This document shows, piece by piece, positions 43,965 through 53,130 of a DNA stretch of 64,000 bases (positions are counted from its first letter, which is position 1; each line of letters begins with the position of its first letter). The notes below the pieces were generated by a model, which saw only the letters and a list, made by a program, of their open reading frames with translations, did no database searches and had not been told where the DNA came from. Both the position numbers and the translations under genes were made by a program. Origin of the DNA: Treponema sp. Marseille-Q3903 (GTDB taxonomy: Bacteria > Spirochaetota > Spirochaetia > Treponematales > Treponemataceae); NCBI RefSeq assembly GCF_014334335.1, contig NZ_JACSEU010000001.1:868001-932000 (forward strand), written 5' to 3'.

Positions 43965-46076
43965 ATGGCTGAAAATCAGAATAACGAACAAAAAAATAAC
44001 GATGACGAAAACGATCCATACAAATTTTTTAAGTTTGCGGGGCCTGAAAATAATGATAAAAACGATAAAAATCGAGATGGCAAGAAAAAAATCCGCTTCT
44101 GGCCGATTCTGCTTGTTACGCTTTTAATTCTAGCTCTTGCAGATGTTTTTGTATTTAGAAGAACGGAAAATTTAATAGACTTCTCAGATTTCAAAGAAAA
44201 AATAGAAAACGGCGAAATAGTTTCAGTTGATTTAGGAGAAAATTATTTTGTTGGATACGGACCTTCTGTGGAAGTTTCTCAAAACGATTCAAATATAAAA
44301 GGCATGAAATTGTTTTCGGTTCCAGTCGCAAGGACAAGTACTCAGTATAAAACAGCTGCAGTCCTCACTTCAAATTTTATTGATTACCTCGACACCAAAC
44401 ACGTTCGCTACAAATTTGTCGTAAAACAGAGCAACTGGCTGCTTCAGCTCCTGTTGAATCTCCTTGTTCCGTTCGGACTTATATTCCTCATGTACTTTTT
44501 TCTGTTCAGAAAAATGGGCGGAGGCGGTGGTGGAATGGGCAGCATTTTCAATGTCGGAAATTCTCGCGCAAAAGTCATTGAAGAAGGAAAGATAAAAACT
44601 CGTTTTGCAGACGTTGCCGGCGTAGATGAAGCAAAAGAAGAACTCGTCGAAGTTGTCGACTTTTTGAAATCTCCTAAAAAATACACTGATATCGGAGGAA
44701 AGATTCCTAAGGGAGTTTTGCTTGTCGGTGACCCAGGTACCGGAAAAACATTGCTCGCTCGCGCAGTTGCAGGCGAAGCAGGCGTTCCGTTTTTCAGCAT
44801 TTCCGGTTCGGACTTTGTCGAAATGTTTGTCGGAGTAGGTGCGAGCCGCGTTCGTGACTTGTTCAAACAGGCTCGTGAAAAAGCTCCTTGTATCATCTTT
44901 ATAGATGAAATAGATGCCCTCGCAAAAAGCCGTGCAAACGGATTCAGCAGCAACGATGAGCGCGAACAGACTTTAAATCAGCTTCTTGTAGAGATGGATG
45001 GCTTTGACAACGACAAGGGATTGATTGTGCTTGCCGCAACTAACCGCGTAGATGTGCTTGACCCTGCAATTTTGCGTCCCGGACGTTTTGACCGTCAAGT
45101 TCCTGTTGAAAAACCTGATGTAAAGGGGCGAGAAGATATCCTTCGCATTCATGCAAAGCATGTAAAACTAAGCAGCGATGTTGATTTTGAGTCTGTCGCA
45201 CACGGAACAACAGGATTTGCAGGAGCCGATTTGGCAAACGTTGTAAACGAGGCTGCACTCCTAGCAGTCCGCAATGGACGAAAAAAAGTCTCGATGGAGG
45301 ATTTCAACGAAGCTATTGATAAGGTAAGCATCGGGCTCAAAAAGAAATCGCGAAAAGAAAATAAAAAGCAAATGCGTCTCACTTCTGTCCATGAAACAGG
45401 GCACGCTCTTGTCGCAGCATTTACGGAAGGTCATGAACCTGTAAATAAAATCACAGTTGTTCCACGCTCTCATGGAATAGGCGGTTTTACACAGTATCGT
45501 GAAGAAGATGAAGAAAAATTCTGCCTCACAAAAAAAGATATGATAAACGAAGTCGATTCAATGCTCGGCGGTCGCGCTGCAGAGGAAATCTTGCTCGGAG
45601 ATATTTCTACAGGTGCATCAAACGACATCGCACGTGCTACAGATATATTAAAGCAGATGATTGTTTCGTACGGTATGTCAGATAAGTTTAAGAATATGAC
45701 ACTCGGTCGCGGCGTTTTAGGGAATCGCGGTGGCGAGCCAAACCTTGTCCGTGAGTTCAGCGAAGAGACTCAAAATTACATAGACAGCGAAATTGCGCGC
45801 ATAATGGACGAGCGCTATAAGGCTGTTGTAAAACTTTTGACAGACCACAAAGATTTGCTTGATTTTATCGCAAGACGTCTTGAAGAGATTGAAACGATGG
45901 ATGGCAAAGAGTTCTACGACATCATAAAAGGTGAAGCGCACTGCAAAGAGATAGAAGAAAAAGCAAAGGCAAAAGCAAAAGGTAAATCTACAAATGCAAA
46001 ATCTGTAAAAGAAAAACATGTAGAAGAAAAGCAGCCAAAAGCAAAGTCGCCGGAAGCAAATCCGACAGACAAATAA
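43965..46076 (+). CDS. ftsH: ATP-dependent zinc metalloprotease FtsH
   Basis: A 703-residue membrane AAA+ protease that degrades membrane and regulatory proteins. Two transmembrane helices (about 44-63 and 161-182) flank a small periplasmic domain. The AAA domain has Walker A GDPGTGKT (from residue ~255), Walker [11 protein letters not shown] and the second region of homology LRPGRFDRQ. The M41 zinc site is H476-E-T-G-H480. The tail is a long Lys/Ala/Glu-rich extension. AAGGAAAAG precedes the ATG. HflK and HflC, which modulate it, are encoded at 13.9-15.9 kb. It is followed by the lolA-like gene, which has its own promoter. Confidence 0.97.
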   Translation: MAENQNNEQKNNDDENDPYKFFKFAGPENNDKNDKNRDGKKKIRFWPILLVTLLILALADVFVFRRTENLIDFSDFKEKIENGEIVSVDLGENYFVGYGPSVEVSQNDSNIKGMKLFSVPVARTSTQYKTAAVLTSNFIDYLDTKHVRYKFVVKQSNWLLQLLLNLLVPFGLIFLMYFFLFRKMGGGGGGMGSIFNVGNSRAKVIEEGKIKTRFADVAGVDEAKEELVEVVDFLKSPKKYTDIGGKIPKGVLLVGDPGTGKTLLARAVAGEAGVPFFSISGSDFVEMFVGVGASRVRDLFKQAREKAPCIIFIDEIDALAKSRANGFSSNDEREQTLNQLLVEMDGFDNDKGLIVLAATNRVDVLDPAILRPGRFDRQVPVEKPDVKGREDILRIHAKHVKLSSDVDFESVAHGTTGFAGADLANVVNEAALLAVRNGRKKVSMEDFNEAIDKVSIGLKKKSRKENKKQMRLTSVHETGHALVAAFTEGHEPVNKITVVPRSHGIGGFTQYREEDEEKFCLTKKDMINEVDSMLGGRAAEEILLGDISTGASNDIARATDILKQMIVSYGMSDKFKNMTLGRGVLGNRGGEPNLVREFSEETQNYIDSEIARIMDERYKAVVKLLTDHKDLLDFIARRLEEIETMDGKEFYDIIKGEAHCKEIEEKAKAKAKGKSTNAKSVKEKHVEEKQPKAKSPEANPTDK

Positions 46077-46086
46077 ATAACCTAAA

Positions 46087-46115
46087 TAGACAATCAAATA
46101 ATTTAACGATATAAT
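46087..46115 (+). promoter_or_regulatory. Near-consensus leaderless promoter of the lolA-like gene
   Basis: TAGACA (46087-46092, 5/6), a 17-bp spacer and TATAAT (46110-46115, perfect). The ATG begins 8 nt after the -10, so the 5' leader should be 0-4 nt. Confidence 0.75.
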
Positions 46116-46123
46116 GTGCAGAT

Positions 46124-46795
46124 ATGAAAAAGGTATCTCTTTTATTCTGCACATTATTTTTTTCTGCGGCGATATTTGCACAGAGCATCACGACGGCAAG
46201 CGCATATTTTAAGACAATTTCAGAATATTACGGAACAATAAAAGACTACGAAGTAGATTTTGAAATCAAAATAGATAAAATCGAGTCTGCCGGCAAACTT
46301 TCGTTTAAATCTCCAAACTTGATGCGAATGGATTACACAAATCCCGAAAAACAAGTTATATGTTTCAATGGCGACATGCTTACAGTTTATATTCCGTCTT
46401 CACCGGCAGTTCTCCAACAGCAGATTTCTCCGGGAAGTTCCAACAATGCAGCTTCTCTGTCAACTCCTCAAGGTTTATTTTTGATGTCGCGTTATTACAC
46501 TGTCGCTTACGAAAACGGGCAAAATGCAGAACCTCTTGGAAACGGCTCAAACGAAATGGTTGTGAAATTTATTTTAACTCGAAAAAGTTCAGCAGAAGCA
46601 TTTCGATATATGAAAATTGCAGTCAATGAAAAAACAAAACTTATCCGCAGAATTGAAGCTGTTACTCCAAAAGGCGAACACTTTGTTTTCAACTTTTATG
46701 ATTATGTTTTGAATCAAAATATGACAGAACAGCGTTTTGTTTACGACGCTCCATCTGATGCAAATAATTACAACAACTTCTTGTTTACGGAGTAA
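46124..46795 (+). CDS. LolA-like outer-membrane lipoprotein carrier
   Basis: A 223-residue periplasmic protein with a cleavable signal peptide (KKVSLLFCTLFFSAAIFA, residues ~2-19). The mature part follows the LolA/LolB-like beta-fold pattern: ASAYFKTISEYYGTIKDYEVDFEIKI, SAGKLSFKSPNLMRMDYTNPEKQVICFNGDMLTVYIP, which is the usual F/YxxPxxfRwxyxxPxxqxixxdGxxxwxY stretch. It likely shuttles lipoproteins to the outer membrane, relevant to the abundant spirochaetal lipoproteins. The start has a strong promoter and no Shine-Dalgarno. The rodZ-like gene follows after 6 bp. Confidence 0.88.
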   Translation: MKKVSLLFCTLFFSAAIFAQSITTASAYFKTISEYYGTIKDYEVDFEIKIDKIESAGKLSFKSPNLMRMDYTNPEKQVICFNGDMLTVYIPSSPAVLQQQISPGSSNNAASLSTPQGLFLMSRYYTVAYENGQNAEPLGNGSNEMVVKFILTRKSSAEAFRYMKIAVNEKTKLIRRIEAVTPKGEHFVFNFYDYVLNQNMTEQRFVYDAPSDANNYNNFLFTE

Positions 46796-46801
46796 TGCGG
46801 T

Positions 46802-47890
46802 ATGGAAAGTTACGGAGGGCTTCTTCGCCAGACAAGAGAATCGAAAGGTCTAGATTTAGAACTCATAAGCCGCGAAATTTCTATTGAAAAAAGATATCTG
46901 GAAGGGCTCGAGGCAGAGGACAGCAGTGTGTTTCCCGGTGAAGCATACATGTTTGGCTTTTTAAAAATTTATTCGAGTTATCTTGAACTTGATTCCAATT
47001 TTGTCATTAAACTTTACAAAAACAAAATGATTCAGGAATCCCCTTTGCCAATCGGATTGTACGAAACTCCGAAAACAAGATTTTTTTTGCCGTATATAAT
47101 TACTTCGATAGCTGCTCTCGTTGTTATATGCGTTGTTTCCGTGATTATCATTAAAAAGAAAAAAAACACAGATGATGGAAACGTGATTGTTTCAAACAAT
47201 ATGAAGGCTCACAAGTATGAGCTTGATGATAAAAAATTTGTACAACGGCTATACAAAGGCGACCAACTTATTATTCCAACAGGAAAAGACGGAAAAATAG
47301 TCCTCACTGTTCGCGATGCTTTGTCTTCATTCGGAATTGATACTCCTTCCGGAGTTTATTATGTTGAACTCGCAGAAGAATCGGAACTCGATATAGATGG
47401 AGATGCTCTTCCTGATATGATAGTTTATGTCTCTGATATCTCTTCAACAGATGAAACGCGCGGAGCTGAAGTCAGCATTCTTTTACGGCACGGCGTTTCA
47501 AAAGAGGCGACAACAGTCGCAGTCGATGAAATTCCATTTGCCTCAGAGATTAAATCAAAACATCCTCAAAAAGTAATTCACGAAGACAACAGAGCTTATC
47601 CTTTTACTGTAAACGCAAGTTTTAGAGGACCTTGTCTGTTTAGAACGCAAGTCGACCGCGATGATGCTGTTGAATCTTACTTTGCGCGTGGCGAATTGTT
47701 TACCGCTACTCCGCAAAACGGAATCAGGCTTTGGGCTTCAAATTACAACACTGTAAAAATCACCGTAATTGCCGATTCAAAATCGTTCGACCTCGATTTG
47801 GGCGTTGCCGGTCAGGTATTTGTCGAAGATATCAAATGGATAAAAGATACTGACGGTAGATATAAACTGGTGGTAATTGAACTTGACTAA
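46802..47890 (+). CDS. RodZ-like protein: N-terminal HTH, one membrane helix, extracytoplasmic domain
   Basis: A 362-residue membrane protein. Residues 1-70 form an HTH_25/XRE-type domain (GLLRQTRESKGLDLELISREISIEKRYLEGLEAED) as in RodZ, which links MreB to the cell-wall machinery. One transmembrane helix (~95-116) follows, then a ~245-residue outer domain that is larger than in E. coli RodZ and not clearly DUF4115. GGAG upstream of the ATG lies in the lolA-like stop region, so the two are co-translated. Its last 8 nt overlap the rimO reading frame. A RodZ-type shape or division role is inference. Confidence 0.83.
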   Translation: MESYGGLLRQTRESKGLDLELISREISIEKRYLEGLEAEDSSVFPGEAYMFGFLKIYSSYLELDSNFVIKLYKNKMIQESPLPIGLYETPKTRFFLPYIITSIAALVVICVVSVIIIKKKKNTDDGNVIVSNNMKAHKYELDDKKFVQRLYKGDQLIIPTGKDGKIVLTVRDALSSFGIDTPSGVYYVELAEESELDIDGDALPDMIVYVSDISSTDETRGAEVSILLRHGVSKEATTVAVDEIPFASEIKSKHPQKVIHEDNRAYPFTVNASFRGPCLFRTQVDRDDAVESYFARGELFTATPQNGIRLWASNYNTVKITVIADSKSFDLDLGVAGQVFVEDIKWIKDTDGRYKLVVIELD

Positions 47891-49280
47891 GTTTTTTATT
47901 GATCAGCATGGTTGTGCAAAAAATCAGACTGATGGAGAACTGATAACCGGCTATTTGACAAGAGCGGGTTTTGAGTTTACAACAGATGCATTCCAAGCTG
48001 ATTTCATCATCGTCAACTCCTGCGGCTTTATCGAATCTGCAAAAAAAGAATCTATCGGCGCAGTTTGCAACATCCACGCAGCGTACCCGAACGCAAAGAT
48101 TATTTTGACGGGCTGCCTTGCTGAGCGTTATTCAGAACAGCTTTATCAGTCTATGCCGGAGCTTGACGGTATTTTTGGAAACGGCGACATCTCTAAAATT
48201 TCAGAATTTATGCATTCTGTGGAGAAAAAAAGAGCGGTTGAAATTTTTCCTCAGTCAGGAGTTTGCGGCGGCGAACGTCCTTTTCTTTTTAATTTCCCGT
48301 CATCGGCATTTGTAAAAATAACGGAAGGCTGTTCAAACCACTGTTCTTTTTGTGCAATTCCGCTGATTCGAGGAGAATTGCGGAGCCGTCCCGAAAATGA
48401 AATTTTATCAGAGATTAAAAAACTTGTTTCAGATGGTGTTTATGAAATAAACCTAATCGGGCAAGATCTCGCCGCTTACGGCTCTGAAAACAGCACAAAA
48501 CTCTCAAACCTTATGGCAAAAATCAAAGATATTCCAGGTGACTTTGTAATTAGACCGCTTTATATTCACCCTGATCATTTTTCTGACGACATAATCGATG
48601 CGATGAAATATGACAGCCGTTTTTTGCCTTATTTTGATGTTCCGTTTCAAAGCGGTGACGACAAAATCATCAGTGCGATGAATAGAGTCGGGAGCCAAAA
48701 AAAATACATAGAACTTGTGAAAAAAATCAGAAGTGAGCTCCCCGATGCAGTTATTCGTACAACATTTTTGACAGGGTTCCCCGGAGAAACGGAAGAAGCT
48801 GCTCAAAATACTTTTAATTTTCTTGAGGCGATTGAGCCGGACTGGTCAGGCTGCTTTCCGTATAGCCGCGAAGAAGATACACCGGCTTATAAATTGAAAG
48901 GGAGAGTTCCTGCGAAAGTTGCGAAAGAGCGTGCCGCCCACCTTGCAAAGCGCCAGACGGAAATTACAGCAGAGCATCTTCAAAAATATGTTGGAAAAGA
49001 GATAAAAGTCCTGATTGAAGAGATTGTTCAGCCTGACAACTCTCAAGATTGCGGTGAAGTTGAAGGGCTTGCTATCGGACGGGCATGGTTCCAGGCTCCG
49101 GAAGTTGACGGAAGTACAGTGATCCGTTACGACATCGATGATATGACTCAAGTTGAAAGTGTGAAGTCTGGAAACGTGATTCTCGTCAAAGTTATTGCAA
49201 GCACAGGAGTTGACCTTGACTCCAGATTTATAAAACTCTGCAAAAAGTATGAAAAAAGTGAAATCAAGTTTTTGTTTTAA
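47883..49280 (+). CDS. rimO: Ribosomal protein S12 methylthiotransferase RimO
   Basis: A 465-residue radical-SAM enzyme that methylthiolates a conserved Asp of ribosomal protein S12. The N-terminal MTTase domain begins FIDQHGCAKNQTDGE (RimO type GCPKNLVDSE). The radical-SAM cluster is C150-x3-C154-x2-C157 in EGCSNHCSFC. A TRAM-like domain ends the protein. There is no ATG at the 5' end. A TTG at 47883 with GGTGG about 9 nt upstream is the likeliest start; a TTG two codons earlier is possible. The start overlaps the end of the rodZ-like gene, giving coupled translation. Confidence 0.94.
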   Translation: MTKFFIDQHGCAKNQTDGELITGYLTRAGFEFTTDAFQADFIIVNSCGFIESAKKESIGAVCNIHAAYPNAKIILTGCLAERYSEQLYQSMPELDGIFGNGDISKISEFMHSVEKKRAVEIFPQSGVCGGERPFLFNFPSSAFVKITEGCSNHCSFCAIPLIRGELRSRPENEILSEIKKLVSDGVYEINLIGQDLAAYGSENSTKLSNLMAKIKDIPGDFVIRPLYIHPDHFSDDIIDAMKYDSRFLPYFDVPFQSGDDKIISAMNRVGSQKKYIELVKKIRSELPDAVIRTTFLTGFPGETEEAAQNTFNFLEAIEPDWSGCFPYSREEDTPAYKLKGRVPAKVAKERAAHLAKRQTEITAEHLQKYVGKEIKVLIEEIVQPDNSQDCGEVEGLAIGRAWFQAPEVDGSTVIRYDIDDMTQVESVKSGNVILVKVIASTGVDLDSRFIKLCKKYEKSEIKFLF

Positions 49281-49352
49281 AATAAATTAAAGGTTTGAAC
49301 TTGAATATTCGATGTTGTTGATTTTTATAATGAAATCAACTATTTTGAAAAC

Positions 49353-51680
49353 ATGCAGCACTATCTTGATTTATTAAACGAAGAACAGAGAGCAGCTGTT
49401 GAACACGAAGGCTCGCCTCTTTTGATTCTGGCGGCAGCCGGCTCCGGCAAAACTCGTGTGATCACAACAAAAATCGCTTATCTTATCTCACAAAAAAATA
49501 TAGAGCCGTGGCAGATTCTGTCTGTGACTTTCACAAAAAAGGCTGCAAATGAGATGCGTCGGCGCGCCGTTGAAATTGAACAGCGAGCAGCAGATGCTCA
49601 GATAAGGACATTTCATTCGTTCGGTTCCTGGTTTTTGCGAAAATATTCAGATGAATGCGGGCTCGTCTCTTCTTTTACAATCTATGATGATGACGATATG
49701 GCTGTTTTGCTTAAAAAAGCAGTTCCTTCTCTCTCTACAAAAGAAGTAAAAGCCGCAGCCCACCAAATTTCTCTTGCGAAAGATTATTGCCTGACACCGG
49801 AAGATGACCTTTCAATTCTCGGAAGTGAGTTCGACATAAACGACATTTATCGGGAATATCAAAAAAGGTTGCGCGCAACTGGCAACGTCGATTTTGGTGA
49901 CTTGATTATGCTGACAGGTCAGATAATGCACGATAATCATAAAATTTCTAAATATATCCACAACCGTTTTAGAGTTATAATGGTCGACGAATATCAGGAT
50001 TCTAACATCGCACAATATAAGCTGCTTCAAGAATTGTCAGGGGTGCAGCATGGCAATGACAGCTATGTCTGCGTTGTAGGAGATGATGATCAGTCTATTT
50101 ATAAGTTTCGCGGTGCCGAAGTTGAAAACATCGTAACTTTCCCTGAAAAGTTTCCCGGTACTCAGATTATAAAACTCATTCGAAATTATCGTTCAACTGC
50201 AAAAATATTGAATGCGGCAGGGCTTGTCGTAAAGAAAAATAAAAATAGGCTCGGAAAAGAACTTATTGCAGCGCGCGGAGATGGAGGGAGTCCTGTCCTT
50301 ACTTTTTTAAGCGACCAAAATGCCGAAACTAGATTTGTTTCAGATTTGATAAAAAAGTCAGTTGCAAGTGGTGCAAAATATTCTGATTGGGCTGTTTTAT
50401 ACAGAACTAACGCTCAGTCGCTCGGTTTTGAAAAAGAATTCATTCACCGAAAAATTCCTTATGTAGTAGTGGGTTCTCTCAAGTTTTATGAGCGTGAGGA
50501 AATAAAAGATGCACTGGCATATCTTTCACTGTTTGCGAACAAAAAAGATGAAATCTCATTCAGGCGTATCATAAATAAACCTTCGCGCGGTATTGGAGAA
50601 AAAACGCAAGATAAAATTGTTGAAAGCGCTGTATCTGAAAATCAATCGGGCGAGCGCAGCCTGAGTAATCTTGTTGAGGCTGTCCGTTCTCTTTCTCAAT
50701 CGCTTTCAAAAAAAGCTCGCGAAGGTGCTGAAGCGTTTGTAAAATTGTATGATGAAATTGCTTCAGAATTTTACTTTTTCGATAGAAGCGCTGATGTACA
50801 AAACGCTGATATTGACCAAAACACTGATATTGAGCAAAACGTTGATATTGCGCAAAACGTTGATATTGCGCAAAACGCCGACGCGCGAAATTCCGCCATA
50901 AATTCGGACACAAAACCTAGCTCAAATGCAGAAAATTATTCCCTTTCAAAGTTTATTGAGCGGGTTATTCACGATTCAGGATTGGACGAATATCACAGAG
51001 CAGGAGATAAAATTGACGGCACAACACGCGTTCAAAACCTTGAAGAGCTCGTGAACAGCGCTGTCCCTTACGAATGTTCGATGGAAGGGCTTCTTGAGTT
51101 CTTGGATGCAATCAACCTAGACCGTTCCCTTGAAATTGAAAGTGAAGATGCGGGCGACAACGCAGTAACTCTAATCACACTTCACAATACAAAGGGACTT
51201 GAATACAACAAAGTTATAATCACAGGGCTTGAAGAAGGTATCTTTCCACGTGCCGAAAAAGTAGGTTCTGAACTCGAAGAAGAGCGGCGTCTTTTTTATG
51301 TTGGAATCACTCGTGCGCGCGACGAACTTTATGTGACATCAACTAGGCAGCGCATTATGTACGGCCGCCTTGAATATATGAAGCCAAGTTTGTTCATTCG
51401 GGAATCTTCAGAAGCGTTTTCTATTGTGGGCTCTAAACCTTTTGAATTTAGCAGACTTTCTGACGGTTATAGCGCGGGCTACGGAGTAAAAGAAGACGAG
51501 CTTTCCGAAAAATGGAAAAAAGGAACAAAAGTCTTTCACGACGACTACGGTTACGGCGCAATAGTTTCTGCATCTTCAAATTCAGGTGAATTTGTAATAG
51601 ACGTGATGTTTGAAACCGGCGGACGCAAAAAGTTTCTTCCAAAATATCAGGCAAAATCCCTTGAAATTGTGAAAGATTAA
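49353..51680 (+). CDS. UvrD/PcrA/Rep-type superfamily 1 DNA helicase
   Basis: A 775-residue 3'-5' helicase for DNA repair or replication restart. Motif I is AAAGSGKTR, Ia VTFTKKAANEM, II VDEYQD, III VVGDDDQSIYKFRG, IV IKLIRNYRST, V VTLITLHNTKGLEY and VI RRLFYVGITRARDEL. A C-terminal tail ends in a Tudor-like segment (KGTKVFHDDYGYGAIVS) as in PcrA. Between motifs IV and V, residues ~483-510 are a hexapeptide repeat rich in Asn, Asp, Ile and Gln that is not part of the family core. TATAAT (49326-49331) lies 21 nt before the ATG, with no clear Shine-Dalgarno. Confidence 0.95.
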   Translation: MQHYLDLLNEEQRAAVEHEGSPLLILAAAGSGKTRVITTKIAYLISQKNIEPWQILSVTFTKKAANEMRRRAVEIEQRAADAQIRTFHSFGSWFLRKYSDECGLVSSFTIYDDDDMAVLLKKAVPSLSTKEVKAAAHQISLAKDYCLTPEDDLSILGSEFDINDIYREYQKRLRATGNVDFGDLIMLTGQIMHDNHKISKYIHNRFRVIMVDEYQDSNIAQYKLLQELSGVQHGNDSYVCVVGDDDQSIYKFRGAEVENIVTFPEKFPGTQIIKLIRNYRSTAKILNAAGLVVKKNKNRLGKELIAARGDGGSPVLTFLSDQNAETRFVSDLIKKSVASGAKYSDWAVLYRTNAQSLGFEKEFIHRKIPYVVVGSLKFYEREEIKDALAYLSLFANKKDEISFRRIINKPSRGIGEKTQDKIVESAVSENQSGERSLSNLVEAVRSLSQSLSKKAREGAEAFVKLYDEIASEFYFFDRSADVQNADIDQNTDIEQNVDIAQNVDIAQNADARNSAINSDTKPSSNAENYSLSKFIERVIHDSGLDEYHRAGDKIDGTTRVQNLEELVNSAVPYECSMEGLLEFLDAINLDRSLEIESEDAGDNAVTLITLHNTKGLEYNKVIITGLEEGIFPRAEKVGSELEEERRLFYVGITRARDELYVTSTRQRIMYGRLEYMKPSLFIRESSEAFSIVGSKPFEFSRLSDGYSAGYGVKEDELSEKWKKGTKVFHDDYGYGAIVSASSNSGEFVIDVMFETGGRKKFLPKYQAKSLEIVKD
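50799..50885 (+). repeat. 18-bp in-frame minisatellite in the helicase gene
   Basis: Units beginning CAAAAC recur every 18 bp at 50799, 50817, 50835, 50853 and 50871 (last one partial). They encode QNADID, QNTDIE, QNVDIA, QNVDIA and QNADAR. The third and fourth units are identical. The length is a multiple of three, so expansions keep the frame. Confidence 0.9.
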
Positions 51681-51765
51681 AAATTGTTTATCACAAAACC
51701 GCCTATCAAATTTTGTTATGAGGAGTTTGGCGCTTGGCTTGCGCTGTAAATTTATTTACAGAAGT

Positions 51766-53115
51766 TTATTTCCAGTCGCGCTGAATGTAAGTTGCGCGCG
51801 GGCGTGCTATGATATTTACACGTCTGTTCTGTGCTCGCCCTTTTTCCGAATCATTTGAAGCAATCGGCATCGTTCCGCCATATCCTTTGTATGTAAATAT
51901 GTTTTTATCCAAGCCTTCAGATATCAGAGCGTTCATCACTGTTTTTGTCCTTTCTATCGAAAGGTTTAACTGCCCAACAGGTTTTCCGACATCGGCAGTG
52001 TGTCCTTCCACTAGAATCGTGTAGCCATCATCTTTTAAAATTTCTTTAAGTTTATCCGCAATAACTTCAATACGTTCTTTTTCAGAAGCAAGCATTTCAG
52101 GTGAATCGGGGTAGAATTTAAGGTCAACTGTAAACTGAAGACCATCTGTTGAATCTGAGAAAGTGAGACCTGGTACTTTGTTTTCATAGAGATATTGTTT
52201 AATCTCGTTGTATTTTAGATAGTAAGAATTATCTTTTTCAGGAACAGAGATATCGTAGATGAGATTTTCTTTATCGAGGAGAATTACGACTTTTCCGTTT
52301 TGAATAAGTTTTATATTTTCCGGTTCTGATAAAATTTTTAATGCGTCTCGGCGCTTTATAACTGGATCCGTTCTGTTTCTCCCGTAAACCTCCTCAGCCC
52401 TTATGTAAAGAGGGTCAGCTCCGACTCTGTCTTCATAAAATGAAATGTCATCTGAGTAGTGAAACCCGACAAGCCCTTTTTCTGCAGCGATTTTCGGCTC
52501 TACAACATTTTTTTCGTAGATAATATTCATCTGGTCGTCCCAAATGCGAGGGAACATGCATGCATAGACATGACTTTTTACGTATTCGCCGTGAACCGGA
52601 TATGCGCCACGGGCGTCTATCACAATTCCTGAAAATTTTCGTGACGGAACTGTTTCAATCGGTTTGTCAGGATTATACGGATAGTTGTGATGTACAAGTT
52701 GCCGACTTATCTGCGTTATATTTATAGTATTTGTCGTGTCGAGGTATTTCATGTCTTTTGAAAATACGTCAGGAGTTTTGTAGCCGCTCATTATTATCAT
52801 GTGTATTTTATTGATTGTTAATTCTTCTTGTATCACGCAATTTGCGAGCGCGTTTTCTGAATCTTCAAAAAGCGAAAGGAGGGGAGGTTGAATAAGCGGA
52901 GGCATTTTTGCAGATATATATGTAGATGCTGATTTTTTTCCAGACGGCATCTGAATGTTTGCCTTTTTTGTGTCCAGCTTGATATTTGTTTTAAATTCTC
53001 GTGTGATCCAGTTTATAGAACTGATTGCTTCAACAGAAGTTTGTTTTTGTTGCGCAAAGATTGCGGAGATGAAAATCATTAAAATTATAAAAATGTTTAA
53101 AAAGCGCTTTTTCAT
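51766..53115 (-). CDS. OmpA-family outer-membrane/peptidoglycan-binding protein
   Basis: A 449-residue exported protein. The signal peptide MKKRFLNIFIILMIFISAIFAQ starts at the ATG 53115; a TTG two codons upstream is less likely. The C-terminal ~110 residues are an OmpA-like peptidoglycan-binding domain (ILVEGHTADVGKP, then LSIERTKTVMNALISEG and NRRVNIIARP). The middle region has the treponemal pattern FSGIVIDARGAYPV. The gene lies 15 bp after the LysM transglycosylase, suggesting a shared role in anchoring the outer membrane to the cell wall. T. pallidum has a similar OmpA-domain protein. Confidence 0.88.
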   Translation of the reverse strand: MKKRFLNIFIILMIFISAIFAQQKQTSVEAISSINWITREFKTNIKLDTKKANIQMPSGKKSASTYISAKMPPLIQPPLLSLFEDSENALANCVIQEELTINKIHMIIMSGYKTPDVFSKDMKYLDTTNTINITQISRQLVHHNYPYNPDKPIETVPSRKFSGIVIDARGAYPVHGEYVKSHVYACMFPRIWDDQMNIIYEKNVVEPKIAAEKGLVGFHYSDDISFYEDRVGADPLYIRAEEVYGRNRTDPVIKRRDALKILSEPENIKLIQNGKVVILLDKENLIYDISVPEKDNSYYLKYNEIKQYLYENKVPGLTFSDSTDGLQFTVDLKFYPDSPEMLASEKERIEVIADKLKEILKDDGYTILVEGHTADVGKPVGQLNLSIERTKTVMNALISEGLDKNIFTYKGYGGTMPIASNDSEKGRAQNRRVNIIARPRATYIQRDWK

Positions 53116-53130
53116 ATTCAATTCATCGGC

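Noticed and set aside
50569-50913. Antisense open frame with QRFAQY-type repeats
   Set aside because: It is the complement of the helicase minisatellite; the repeat in the sense frame explains it.
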